DNA of 64,000 nt from Dichetophora obliterata (GCA_963920525.1 OY986436.1:92488868-92552867), one strand, 5' to 3'; positions 44,878 through 57,262 are shown, counted from the stretch's first letter. Numbers and translations are program-made. The notes: generated by a model from the sequence alone, not told the origin.

Positions 44878-45873
44878 CAGCGTTGCCATATTCACAGTTT
44901 TAACTGTAAATTAGTTTTTAAAAAAAAGGCTTGCAGTTTTTTAAAATGACTCGTAGTGCAAATTACAATTTTTTTTTTCAGATTTTGAAAAAAAATTAAA
45001 ATATTTAACTCATAAATTACCACCATCGCAGAAAATCGACTTCAGAGAACATTGAGTAAAATTGTATGTTGAGCTATGTAATAAACTGTTAAATAAATTT
45101 GAATTTAAAATAAGAATTTTTAAAAGATGTGGAACTTCTGCCTCCAACTAAAGTTTTAAATTCTTATCAACATATAAATGAAGATATTTCGCAATTGAGT
45201 CGAATCTATTTTAAAAACAAAAAAACAAGCGATGGTAGTGAAGTATGTCCTCTTTCAAGAAAAACGGTTTATGCTGCTTGTTGCATTCCAATAGCCACAG
45301 CAAATGTGTAAAGAATTTATTCCATAATTAATATTAATAAAACAAAGCTTAGAAATAAGTCAGAAAGAACAAAAGACCTTTAAAAAAGAATTCATCAATA
45401 TTCAATTTGTGAAATGTGCTAAAAAATTAACAAATTAATTTACGAAAGTTAATAAAATCCAATTGCAAAAACAAAAAAAAAAAAAGAAAATGTGATCTAT
45501 TCAAAATCATGGTGTAATTATAACAAGGTGTTCTCATTCGGTATATCAGAAAAAATAGGCTACCTTGTTTTGGCATTTCAGTTGAAATTTTTTATGTGAA
45601 ACCCTTTTAATTGTCAAAATATCACAGAAAAATACTGAAAAATGTCATGGGATGAGAACTTCAAAAGTACAATTGCTATTTAAATTTTTGTGTTACTGCT
45701 TATGTTATTGTTTGTGTTCTTGTAAATTAATTGTTTTTATTATTTTAATTTTTATAAATAAATAAGTACCAATTAAAGTAAACTTTTTTAAAGGGTTAAA
45801 GTTTTTTCGTTGAAAATGCAGTAGTTTTTTTTTGGAATTTACAGTTTTTTTAAAAAAACGTGTGGCAACGCTG
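44878..45873. mobile_element. Element Z: ~1-kb old hAT-like element
   Basis: Starts CAGCGTTGCCATATTCAC and ends GTGTGGCAACGCTG; AACTGTAAATT and AATTTACAGTTT continue the TIRs. Flanks TTTGAGGA and TTGGAAGA agree at 6 of 8 positions, a weak, aged 8-bp TSD. Termini resemble element V (CAGTGTTGCCA). Non-coding. Confidence 0.65.
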
Positions 45874-46526
45874 TTGGAAGAGTGTAATCTGGAAACGAAA
45901 ACTATTCAAGAGCGTTCAGGTTTTTTTCTTCACGATTGAGGTGGTAAATGGACACATGAAGTAACAGATTATTTCCATCGCTTACTTACAATTCTCTATT
46001 ACATTTGTTCTTATATGGTCGCTGAAACACTTATGCCATCTATATTACACATTAAGTGACGAAGGACATTTTCTCTGTTTCAGAAATGCAGCGAAAATAA
46101 AATAGAATACTGAAAAAAAACTACGAAAATAACTGACGTAATAAATTGTTTTCGCAATAAAGGCTGAGAGTGAGTTATTAAATTATCTTCTATTATCATT
46201 GTTTTTATGGTTATATTTATCACTGTACTGTACTATTCACTTTTCTTTACGTAAAAACCCAAAAATAGCAAAATATCACATCACTTACTTGTTACACTTG
46301 AAATAAAACTCGTTTTGCTGCTAAGGTTACTGAAACTAAACTATTGCATAAACAACGTATACATACGAACTACTCTTGAACAAAACAAAACAGACTAGCG
46401 TCAGATTGCACTTACAGTTCTGCATTACAATAGGATGAATGATAAAATATTTAGTTATGAAATGGAATACATTCAGTGTACCTGCAAGAATTTACCAGTG
46501 GGCTAGTTAATCGTTTGAAAGATGAT
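45874..46526. other. Unassigned
   Basis: Nothing recognised. Confidence 0.4.
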
Positions 46527-46530
46527 AAAT

Positions 46531-46901
46531 AATAGGCCTGTTCGCGTACTTTTCTGGTAAAAAAATTAAAAACGTCAAAAGTAATAAAATTGATAGAGAA
46601 TTAACTTTAACTTTAAAAAGTAAACGAACGCTTTTCTGGTAAAATAATGAAAAATGTCAAATACGTCTAAGAAAATCTAAAAAAACTCAGCTGATACACA
46701 CACACATCTACCATTTGACAGTTTTCATCGTTTTACAACATGAAACTCTTCTTGTAAAAACTTTAAAAAACTTTAACGGAGAGACAATGTGATATCCTCT
46801 CTATTACACAATTCTCTCAGTAAACGAACGCTTTTCAGGCACTTTCTAGTAAAAACTTTTGAAATATTTCGTTTGCATTCGACTACGCGAACAGACCTAT
46901 T
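46531..46901. mobile_element. Element T: 371-bp MITE
   Basis: AATAGGCCTGTTCGCGTA and TACGCGAACAGACCTATT are inverted; AGTAAACGAACGCTTTTC occurs twice inside. AAAT lies on both sides, a possible 3-4-bp TSD. Confidence 0.8.
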
Positions 46902-47045
46902 AAATGGGAGATATTTTTTAAACTCTCCCAATTTTAAATTTATCATATATTGAAGATGCCTTTAACATGAAATTTTTAAACAAATCCATAATGCTTCGAA
47001 TACCATAAAATGGGAGTGAACAAGTTAAAGTAGAGGTACATAAAG
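46902..47045. other. Unassigned
   Basis: Nothing recognised. Confidence 0.4.
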
Positions 47046-47330
47046 AATTGAAGTCTTATTTATACTAGCTCTACCTCTACCTCCACCTCTTATACTAGCT
47101 GCACCAACGAACGCCGTGGTACCGGTTAAAACGAGAAACATCAACTCCAACCGTGGCTTAGCCTCAGCTTGAGACACAGCCAGCGATCAGTGATCGACGA
47201 ACTTTCGGCGGATATAAACGGATTTTCAAAAGAACGGGTCGCGAAAGTGTTCGGTACTCGTGGAGCTTTTTAAAGAAAAGCAATCGCTTCTGCAGCTCCA
47301 GCGGACGCTTGCTTTTTGTTACTTTAATTT
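47046..47330 (+). promoter_or_regulatory. Possible single-copy regulatory or 5'-UTR segment
   Basis: Markedly GC-richer than its surroundings and not matched elsewhere in the window. Contains GATCAGTGATC, ATATAAACGG at about 47,211-47,220 (TATA-like) and GCAGCTCCAGCGGACGC downstream. No coding exon or splice donor can be tied to it, so a promoter with a noncoding exon is only a guess. Confidence 0.2.
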
Positions 47331-48191
47331 TTGGTTTTATTTCGTTTGGCTACCAACATGTATTATACGTATATGCGTGTTAAGATTTGATAGTGTGTGT
47401 GCTTATATATGCTACGGGTACCGACTTCATTGTGTTTTAAAATCGTTTGTTTTTTGCTATCAATGCCGCCAGCGGATCCCTTACTTTTCTGCCCTACTAA
47501 GTATTTGACTTTACGAAAGACATTCTCTTTTTTTTATTTATGTAATTCCGTTAATTATTCTCACTTTGTTCTCTTCGCATACGTTTTCTCAACTGCGGTA
47601 GAAAATTCATCTCACAGCAGTTTTTTTTTGTTGCTTAGAGTTTAATAATTTTATGCAATAAAAAATAGACATAAACTACGTGTAAAAAATTTCAAAAAAT
47701 ATGTCTTAACTTAAACGCGTCTTGGCTAACTAGTAGTGAGCCGATTTGTTTGTTGCACCCGCGAACACGATCAGAAGTTCTTTTAAAAGGCTTCAAACTA
47801 AAATAAATAAAATAGTTGATTTATGTTTTATAAATATGATAAGTTGTGTTTTTTTTATAAGTAAAGAGGTAGTTGGTGGACACAAAATAGGACCACTTTA
47901 GATAGGAAAAACTTGAAAAATTAGAAAGTTTCGCCGAATGAATGAATGCAAGCGAGAGAAAGGCAAATATAAACAATAGCTGCAAAACGCACTCCACGTG
48001 AACGTTTTTGCCAAGCATGAAGCTTGAATAACGTTTTATTATATCAACATCAAAGCTCCCTTCAATATCTTAAGGTTGTAGTTGTTGTTGTTGGAAAAAG
48101 TTCACACGCTTGGGTAGTGAAGAAACCCAGGCCAACGCAACTCAAAAATTATGCTCAAAAGCCGCAGTTGTGTAACAAAGAATTATTTTTT
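47331..48191. other. Unassigned
   Basis: Frames of 60-82 codons here are unsupported by codon pattern, domain or repeat context. Confidence 0.4.
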
Positions 48192-48194
48192 ATT

Positions 48195-48961
48195 AATGGT
48201 ATTCATTAAAATTTGTTAAGTCCTGCTAAACTGCTAAATTGTTAAAGTCAGCAGCTGTTGATGTGAACGTATCTGCTAAGACATTTTACAATCAAGTGCT
48301 AAACTGATATGTCAAAATCAGCTGGAAGACTTCTACAGCTTAAAATTGAAAAAAACTGAATTATTACAAAATCAAACGACGGCGTTTATTTGCACTTGGC
48401 TAATAAATAAATAATAAAGCTTAATTAAATAGAAATATAACTTTCTTACTTCAACCATTTATAAATAAATAAATTGCAATATTTTGCAAAAATTGTTTGC
48501 AAATGTTAATTTGGCAACTTTCAATGTAGCAATAGATCTGTGGTTTTAATAACTCGTGTAACCAGTACTCATTAACCAAAAATGTATTTTTATTTTTATA
48601 TTACAGTGCGTTAAAACTTTTGATACATTTGCTACTCAGAAAATGTCTTAAATATCTACCAACATCTTTACAAAATTTTGGTTTTTTATTAAAAAAGGGA
48701 AGTTTTTAGACTTTGAAGCTGCAAATTATAAATCATTTGGTACTTGTTAAAACTCATTCACAAAACGATTCATCACTACACTCAATAACTTTGACGTTTC
48801 AGACTTAACAAATGGTATCTGCTAAACAAAAACACGGTGCTGAGCTTGTTAACTTGCTAACAAGCTGCTAAGCCTTTTCCCAAACAAAATTTTGACAGGA
48901 GTTAACAAATTTGTTAAGTTTAGCAAGTTAGCAGGGCTTAACAAATGTAGTGAATACCATT
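48195..48961. mobile_element. Element X: 767-bp element, TSD ATT
   Basis: Starts AATGGTATTCATTAAAATTT and ends AAATGTAGTGAATACCATT; TTGTTAAGTCCTGCTAA and TTAGCAGGGCTTAACAA are inverted. ATT at 48,192-48,194 and 48,962-48,964. TTAGCA/TGCTAA words pervade the interior. Non-coding. Confidence 0.85.
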
Positions 48962-48964
48962 ATT

Positions 48965-49262
48965 ATATTTTCATGTATTTCTTAATTAGGGTTCATGACT
49001 AATTTACCCAAAAATCTAGTCGGAAGTCAAGCAAACGCTCAAAATCAATTTATCAAGTTGACGCTTGCTGTCTGACCAGAATCATGTCGTTGTCGTGTCG
49101 TCAGGCAGAGCGCTGGCAGAATCAATAGGGGTATTCTCTATGTCTAGCATAATTGCATGAGAGCACGTATTGTAACAAGCCTATACTAAAATATCCAATG
49201 AATCGAGAGAGCGCTATGGTACAAGCGTAGCATAGTAAAATCAACAGCTCAAAAACCTAAAG
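48965..49262. other. Unassigned
   Basis: AATAGGGGTATTCTCTATG at 49,130 resembles a MITE terminus of the X/S type; no partner found. Confidence 0.4.
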
Positions 49263-49270
49263 ACCTCTAT

Positions 49271-49592
49271 CACGGCACAATTACTGACAAGGTAGTAGCG
49301 TAGACTGGCTTTTTTCTCACGAGCGGCGATGGGTAGTTTTCCAAATTAGTTGTTCATGCAATTAATCAAAAAAATGTGAAAAAATAAGCAACAACTTAAA
49401 CATAGCTAGTCAATCACAGCAAACTAAAAACATTCCAATAAACTTCGCGAACAAATTTAATGAATCAAAGAAAAGTTAAATATAAGCACATACTTAGTCA
49501 ACAGCAGCAAGCTACAACTCCTTTAGCTGTTTTTGACAACTACTAATCGCCAAAAAACTGTAACGGCTACCTTGTCAAATAATTTTACCATG
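49271..49592. mobile_element. Element R copy 2: 322-bp hAT-like MITE
   Basis: Starts CACGGCACAATTACTGACAA and ends TTGTCAAATAATTTTACCATG; AAGGTAG and CTACCTT follow inside. Perfect 8-bp TSD ACCTCTAT (49,263-49,270 and 49,593-49,600). CA...TG ends with 8-bp TSD fit hAT. An internal ~100-bp stretch (AGTCAACAGCAGC / AGTCAATCACAGC) is duplicated. Confidence 0.88.
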
Positions 49593-49600
49593 ACCTCTAT

Positions 49601-49837
49601 AATGAGCTGCACTTTACGCTCATTTCACCTTCTGTTTGGCTGCTCTTTCATTCTCTTCTCTCTCATTACAATCACAGGGTTGCATTTCATAAACTTCTTC
49701 ATAGCATAACCGTATACATGGGTTTCAGTGTAGTATGCATAGGAAATAGTGCACGGTTATTTTTACTTGTATTTTGTTGTTGCGGCGATGCACGGATTGT
49801 GTATTTCCTATTATTGCACTGTGCCAATGTAAATCTT
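49601..49837. other. Unassigned
   Basis: No gene recognised; the 144-codon frame starting at 49,718 runs on into element Y. Confidence 0.4.
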
Positions 49838-49840
49838 ATG

Positions 49841-50171
49841 TGCCCATATTACACGATGCTCTTTTGCTCGGCGTGTACATGGCCGTGCAATATAATTGTT
49901 ATTGTATTCTCCAAAATTTTTGATCGTTTCGCATTGGAAGCAACAACAAAATTATCTGCTCGCCGAGCAAACGAGCATTGTCATGGTAGAACTAGTAAAG
50001 GTATATGCATTTCAGACTGCTCTCTTTTTCTCATTTGCTTTCTTATCGTATTCTCATCGTTTTCAGATTTTGTATGGGCTGTCAACTTCGTTTTGACAGT
50101 TCCGGCAGTCTGTCTCTCCGAAATGCATCTTAATTCTCTAATTGTACTATAAGCATCGTGTAATATGGGCA
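49841..50171. mobile_element. Element Y: 331-bp MITE, TSD ATG
   Basis: Starts TGCCCATATTACACGATGC and ends GCATCGTGTAATATGGGCA; ATG on both sides (49,838-49,840 and 50,172-50,174). Confidence 0.88.
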
Positions 50172-50174
50172 ATG

Positions 50175-50555
50175 GAAGGAAATTGTAACAGAAAAAGGAC
50201 AACCAAAACGTCAAGATAGAAAAATTTATATTTTTTTTTGTCGTATATTTGACAGATCTCTCAAAAAACGTTGCCATATTTTAATAAAATTTTAAGGATA
50301 TGTCATTCAACTAGCGAGCAAAACCGTGTTCTTGCTTGCTAAAATAATGAAAGGAGTAGTTTGAAGTTGAAAATGCTGTAAATTTATCTAAAAGCTATTA
50401 CAAAATGTAGTACAATAAATGAAAGTTGAGTATATTACTGCAGTCGGAGTGTGACGACAACACAGTTGCAAGTTGCCCAAAACAACAAAACACTAGAAAG
50501 AACAAAACAGACTTTAAGAACAGCTGTTCAAAAGCAAAATATCTAAATTGGAAAC
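50175..50555. other. Unassigned
   Basis: Nothing recognised. Confidence 0.4.
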
Positions 50556-50637
50556 GACAAAACCAAGGTATATTCAACATGTTAGAGCCGTCCCAGAGAG
50601 GTGGGTACCGTAGCTGTCAAACATAAGAAGAGCGTTA

Positions 50638-53488
50638 AGGCCCATTTCCAATAACGCGTGAGATGCGTTGCGTTTTACGTTGCGGAAGCTGCTGGAAAAA
50701 AATACATTTCCAATAGAACGTGTGCGTGAACATATGATATGCCGTACTTCTGCTTAGCATAGCATAATATTGAAGAGCACCCGGCTCAGTACATTTTGTA
50801 AGTACAGTCCGTGCCAAAAAAGAGCGTAACATAAAAAGATTTTTAGAAGTGGTTAAAAATTTGCTACAATTGGCTTTTGTACTAAAAATTTTAATAAGGA
50901 TGTGTTTCTTGACATCTTCTTTCCAATCGTGCTAAAAATGTTCATTTAAGGAAAATGGTGCTCAGTACGTTCCTACATTTAAAAAATAAAATATACTAAT
51001 ATTTTTAACAAGGTTTTTAATTAATAAATGTCAAGAAAGTTGTCTAAACAAAAAAATTCGTATATTTTTTAATGCATAATTTTCTTACCCTCAAGCAATA
51101 CCAAAGTATAGTCTTTAATAAAAAATGACGTCCTATTTTTGATATAACCGCAGTTTTAAGTTATCGAAATATAAACAAATTTTTCGCTAAACTCGAGAAC
51201 TCAAAGATATACAAAAAAGTTTGCCATTTAAACCGGAATTTGAGCCCAAATCAAAAAAAAGCTATGTGAGTAAAACCAATTTCCTGGTGAATAAAAGGAT
51301 AATATGGATGTTATTGCTTGTATTAATCACCAATAAAATGTATAATAATTTTGTGGTTGGAGTTAAAGCTCTGCAAAGAACCATCCAAGTACACCAGTTG
51401 TGTGTTGTTATTTTTTCTTATATCTACTTGTATCTGTTTCGCTCTCTAAGCATTGAGTATGCATGGAATATTTCTCTTTTAGATAATGATGGAATAGGCA
51501 TGGGAGAGTGAAATTACCAAGTATCGAAAATACTAGTTTGAGCACATACAGAACAAACAGATATATCGATAATACTGTTATCTTTATTTGGAACATCTAG
51601 AGTATGTGACGTAGCAAGCATAAAGAATAAAGAGCGAAATAAACAACAAAAAATAAACATTTTATGTAAGCACAATGCATTTAAGTATTTTTTTATGTTT
51701 TAAATTTGCCAAAAATACGAAAAACGTTTATTCACAGAAAGATACTCACCATTACTTTCTTTTAGTAGAATAGAAATAGAAAAACACAACATCAATACAA
51801 AAAGAACAGGAATATCCATATTGAATGGATATATCCATTTAAAAAAGGGTTAAAACAGATACTCCACTTAGTGGAACAGATAAAGAGAAAAAAGCTTACA
51901 GTATAATGAGAGCCAGAGAAAGAGATGATAAGCTCTCTGCTCATTCCAAAGCATATAAGCATATGTTCTGTTCTACTCCTTGTTGTATTTGTACCAATAT
52001 TATCAGGTTTTTACTTGTTATATCTGTTTGTACAAGTAGAACGGATGGTTCGCTGCAGACCTTTATACCTTGAACACATTGACGACGACAGCAACAGTGC
52101 GTCAAATGTCAAATTATTTTTACATGCTTTTCTTATGGAGGTGAATGTGGTGAAAATGTTGCAATGACAATGAGTGATTGCAACAAAGTCGCTGTCGTCG
52201 GCTTAGAATTTTTTCTAATTTGACGCGCGACAAAAGAGCAATATAAGTGTTTGTGTATACGTGAATGAAACAATCTAATGATACTTCCAGATTGCTGTTT
52301 CTTTCTTCATGTTGTTTCGCACTGTTGCAGTCGTCGTCAATGTGTTCAGTACATAAGTTGGAGTTCAGTTTAATACTTTAAAAAAAAATGCATTTTGTAG
52401 CAGAGGAATCTTTAAACTAAAAAGTTTATTGGTTTAAAAATGAAAATTATGTACCTAGAAATTAGAGTCATATTAATTCAACTCTTTCGAATTTTACCTT
52501 CTTTTTTTTCTCTTGCCATCACAGAATCATACGGATACTTAAATGGTACAAAACTTTCATTCTTGATCTTGATTAATTTTTGATATGAATTATTTACAGT
52601 AGAATTCATGGTTTTTGTTTTATAGTCTTTATTCTCAAAAGTCTGCCATGTTTCCATCGTACCTAATATATATAAGTTTTAATCCGACGGAACATGGCTC
52701 ATGTCTCTCAATTAGTGACTCCTTTTAATTAGTCTTGAGTCCAAAACGCGATATACAACAATGAAAATCTTGCGTTGTTTTTTTATAATTTCTTTCTCAT
52801 TAATGACCAAAAATAAAAGTAATCCTAAAAATTTTGTGATTACACTTTGTCTTCTCATCATCAGTGATTGGTAAAAACGGATGGCTTTTTAAAAATACAA
52901 CAATGTTTGCGAATTTTTGCAAAATCGTATAAAAAATTAAATTTCAGATAGAACTAAACTTTCGGTAGATTTTGTTATATTAAAAAAATATTCTGCATTT
53001 AAAAATATTCGAAAATGTTGTTTTCATAATTTGCACATTTGTTGATATTTTCGGAGAACATGCTAAATTTGGGTGATTTTTCAACTATTCTAAAAACATA
53101 TCTGGTGATGCCTTTTTTTTTTGGCAGGGATGCGGATTTTTGTTTGTGATGATTTGGTTGAATTTTTACAATCTGGACAAATTACTCAACACTCATAATA
53201 GAAAAAAAAAATTGAGAATATTTTGTCAATTTTGGCACCAATACCAAATACCTTGTAGTATGGCACCAATAGTTCGTACAGTACTATTTGGAGTTACTCT
53301 AAAGTGAACAGCTGTTTCGATGTCAATATCTATCATATCTTCACGCACGTGATTCATTAAATTTTTCGAATATTTTACGCTGCGTGCACATGCACGTTGT
53401 TTATTGGAACCAGTTAGGTATGTTTTCGTGCATTGATTCTTTGCGTAAATTTACGAAACGCATCTCACGCGTTATTGGAGATGGGCCT
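50638..53488. mobile_element. Element P: 2.85-kb element with TTA TSD
   Basis: Starts AGGCCCATTTCCAATAACG and ends CGTTATTGGAGATGGGCCT; the TIRs continue CGTGAGATGCGTT for ~31 bp. TTA on both sides (50,635-50,637 and 53,489-53,491), and N copy 1 supplies the empty site near 37,570. TTA target plus GGCCC termini suggest PIF/Harbinger. At 2.85 kb it is long enough for a decayed autonomous element, but I found no transposase or Myb-like frame; the 96-codon frame at 51,221-51,511 is unrecognised. Contains MITE K copy 2. Confidence 0.82.
52070..52349 (-). mobile_element. MITE K copy 2 (~280 bp)
   Basis: TTGAACACATTGACGACGAC and GTCGTCGTCAATGTGTTCA at the ends. Opposite orientation to 18,827-19,109 and closely similar throughout. 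Nested in element P, which is nested in element N. Confidence 0.88.
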
Positions 53489-55101
53489 TTAAAGACAATC
53501 AATAAGAACTTGAATCAGGGATGGAACTATAGCCACAATTGTGCTATTTTTGGTACTTTCGAGATCCGACGAGAGTTTAGGCACTTGCGTTTTCATTTCC
53601 GACTATTTAAATTTCTCGGAGTTAAAAAAATCAAGTTGCATATAAATGTAATTAATGGAATTACGTCATTTTTTCAAGAAGTATTTAAATAAGAATTTAG
53701 AACAACTAAATAATTTTTAAAAACTCTAACTTCCAAAAACCAGGTGGTTAAAATTAAAAAATTTGTTATTTTTCCAAAATTTTAAATAATTTTTGTCAAA
53801 CCTTATTCATAGTAAAATAAAAATAAATTGTATTATACTTAAAAGACCAGTTTCTTTTATGTTAAACTATTTTAAATGAACTCAATACCTTTCTTAGAAG
53901 TAAAGATAGAAGGGAAATCGGATGCACCTAAAACATGTTTATTTTGGGCGACTCTGAATCGTTTCGAGTAGAACCACGGTCTAACGTAAAAAGAAAAAAA
54001 AATTAAAAAAAACTTTTTTGTTGTCTCCAATAATAGGGCATTCATATATATTTTTTGCTAATTTTTTCTAGAGGCGACAACCTGTTTCTAGCGAAATTAT
54101 GCCCTGAATCAGTTTGTGGATCTGCTACTATCCAGTCAATTTGTTAGTCAATTTTTAACGAATCATTATGTTTTTTTTATTATTATTTTAACCAATAATC
54201 TTCCAACTCCAAAAATAACACTTTTATTAAACAGGAAAATTTTTGATTTTTGGTTTCATATGATTATTGCTACCTGTAGATAGGTCGCCAGCTCGGTTCA
54301 TGTTTTGCGCACTGGCGCATGTCTCCCCTAGTCCTGCTTTAGAATATGTTTTTGTTTATTTCGATTATTGTAATGGATATTGATTAAATAATCTGAAAAT
54401 TTTATACAATCTTCTTCAAAGTACTATTTATACACCTGAAAAGTTTTAAGTACCTATATTTTTTACTTTTTTCAAAAAACATTCATGAAAATTCCCTATT
54501 TTTCGGCCTGTCCAACCAGACTGGACCCTTAAAATAAATTAAATTTCATTAACTCTTTTTATATTGACTGTTGAAATCGGTTAAGAAATTGGAAAGATCT
54601 TAGACCTTCAGAAATCCTTATGGAAATGAAAAAAAATTTTTTTTTTTGCTGCAGCAAGTCTATTATAAACGCTCCTTTTTTTAGTGCAAGCACAATTTTT
54701 TAAAAAGGTACTATTTTTATCTGCAATTAGGCACAATCTGAAAAATTCCACTTCCATCCCTGGCTTGAACACATTAAAGACAGATGATAAAGAACTGATT
54801 GTGGAAATATTGTGGAGCAAGCAACATTCCAGCAATTGATTATTTCTTCACTAGGCACACAAAAAAATGAGCCATTTTCTTTTTGAAAAGGCTTTTGACA
54901 AATTGCACAATTTCTTGGCGCTTAATTCTATCAATTTAATCAATTTAAATCACAAAAATTCTCAACACAATTCCAATTGACAAGTTTTATTATTTGCTTT
55001 GTTTTTGTTCGTAAACAACTGAATTTGACAGCTAAGGCACCCATCACAGGAGAGAATTGTATCTACTAACACTACCTCCTTATATATACCTTGGACAAAC
55101 C

Positions 55102-55585
55102 CAAAGCTACAAATTTGGGCCAATCTTAGCGACTCTTCAGACAACTTTTAAAGCTCGTAAAATAAAATCTTAAAATAAAAATATTGAGATTGAGACGGAA
55201 ATAGATTTGTTTTATTTTAAAAAACAATAATGGTAAAATGGGCTCGAAAAACTTGCTATATTTTTGCCATATGGGCATTTCCAGTGCTACGTACGTGACA
55301 GTCATAGGTCGTAACAAAGAAAAATTAAGCTTAGTTTTCTTATTTTGATTTTTCAATAGTTTATTAAGCACACAAGGTGTAAAAGCTTTCAAAAGTTCGG
55401 CTCCTCGATAGAAGCCACCAAAAATGATACGTTAAGTGACAACAAATCGAAGTGGTTTTTGTCTGCGTCATTATAAACCAAAAAATCAGCGAAGTGTTCA
55501 CGAGCTTTTTTATGAACATAATCATTTTTTTAATATAATTTGGAATAATGTTGCTACAAATTAAGATAAAAATTAAAATTGAGAA
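55102..55585. other. Unassigned
   Basis: Nothing recognised. Confidence 0.4.
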
Positions 55586-57015
55586 TAAAATTAGGATTTC
55601 ACCGGACACCGACTCAAAAGTTAGATGGACTCTTAAAAACTATTTCGGCAAAATTGTTTTTTTTTTGGATGGGAGAAGCGGTTTTGGTTCTCTTGAACCC
55701 ATGTTTTTGTCACAAAATTATGTTTTTTGCATGTAACTTTTTTTTCTTCAGAATACATACCCAAGATAAGCAAAATAATAAAGATTTTGATCTTACACAA
55801 ACTTTGGCTAACAAAAATTTTGAAATTTTTTCTCTTTTTTGGGTAAATTGATATTTCATCAATTTTGGAAAGATGTTTTTTTTTAAACGCCTATAAAAGA
55901 AGTATTTTTAATGAAATTCACTTAAATTTAAACTCATTGCAAAGGTATTGAGTTTTGCTTTGCACCGTATAGTGTGGCTTAACCAACACTGAGTGCAACA
56001 AATATATAAAACATTATAAATCGATATTCAAAGGGATTTTTTCAGCTTAATCATTATTAATTCCTACAATTACTATTCGATTTTGACAAATCTTGGTACA
56101 TATAAGGTTTTAACGAGTTATAACTAAAAATCTGCTCTAATTTTAATTGCTTGCTGTTTCAACACGCTTTGTTTTGCCACGAAGGCATGGCGTAAATAAA
56201 TGAGTTATTGCATTATCTTTTTATCATATGAATTATGGCAGCGCACTTGTTACGTTAGTCCTTGAAATGACTTCACAGCAGCAACATCTCCGCGAGTGTA
56301 TTGTACGTTTTAATCAGCAGCATTTAGAGAAGGAAAAAGTTCACATGCGAACATTTTATGACTCAGGGTTTGTCAAAAAGGATGATATATATTCTATCCA
56401 GAGCACCTTAAAAATAGAAATAAACCCAGGATCCGGAAGAAAACAGATTATTATGACTAAAAAATCCATTAAAATGCCTTAAACCACTTTTAACAACAAA
56501 GATGGCATAAATCAAACCGAAGCCACCCGAAAATCAAAATACTCGCAGCCATATATTTGCAAAACACTAAAATCACTTAATATTAAAGTCAGAAAGAAGC
56601 AGCGGACTCCTGAAAACACTGCAGAGCAAATTCAATAAGTTAAATCTCAATGTCAGTGGATGGTTAAAAATTACAATGAAAAATCGTTTATTTTGTATGG
56701 CGAGAGTTATTCCACACTAAGTGCTCCACAAATGCTAGGAAACGATCTATTGCACACAAATGATAGATCTTCAAGCTCTCCTGATGTAAAAGATAAATTC
56801 AAGAAAAAGTTTGATCAACAAGTTAGGGGTCGTCCATAAACTACGTTACTGATTTCCCGGTTTTTTTTATCCCCCCTCCCCCCCTCCCCATAAAGTAACG
56901 TGACATATGAAATTAATTCATTCGAATGATTATATATTTTGACTAGCACTGACAATTTTCACTAGTATTAGTGACTAGTATGACTAGATACATTAAAGGA
57001 ACAATTGGAAAAAAA

Positions 57016-57262
57016 TCAATAATTAATATCATCTGTAAAAGCTATTCCATCTGCGATCCAAGATTCGATGCTCTCAATCACTGGGATAGAAGAAGCTGGT
57101 AGCTTTGTTGAGGATTCTTCAAAATAGAATTTTTCATCGGATTCTATGTCGACCCATTCAGGTGAATCCTCATTTCTAACGCAAAGAAATTCACCTGGTC
57201 TTTGACAGAGTACCCTTAAAGGCTGCACCCAGTTCTGTGTTTTTGTGTAAATGCTTTCTGAA
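57016..57262 (-). CDS. Possible exon inside element Q, unknown protein
   Basis: Minus-strand frame of ~80 codons, open from a splice-acceptor-like TAAATCAATTTTCAG (ends about 57,263) to TGA at 57,016. It encodes an acidic segment (NEDSPEWVDIESDEKFYF, then a P/S-rich stretch and a SWIADGIAF end). There is no ATG; the exon start would be the acceptor. Composition is protein-like and GC-richer than the surroundings. No family recognised. It could be a relic of the element's own accessory protein or captured host exon. Confidence 0.3.

Larger units (their letters stand above)
50564..55093. mobile_element. Element N copy 2, interrupted by element P
   Basis: Starts CAAGGTATATTCAACATG and ends TATATATACCTTG. 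Flanks GACAAAAC (50,556-50,563) and GACAAACC (55,094-55,101) differ at one base, an 8-bp hAT-type TSD. Left arm continues after element P at 53,489 (AAAGACAATCAATAAGAAC), parallel to 37,568 onward. Right part 54,030-55,093 parallels 39,040-39,821, with an unrelated ~390-base insertion at about 54,260-54,650. Confidence 0.85.

Noticed and set aside
49718..50152. 144-codon plus-strand ORF, the longest in the window
   Set aside because: Two thirds lies in MITE Y (TIRs and ATG TSD inside the frame); cysteine/phenylalanine-rich with no domain.
50638..53491. piggyBac-type insertion with TTAA target for element P
   Set aside because: TTAA fits only one side cleanly; TTA with symmetric AGGCCC/GGGCCT ends fits both sides and the empty site.
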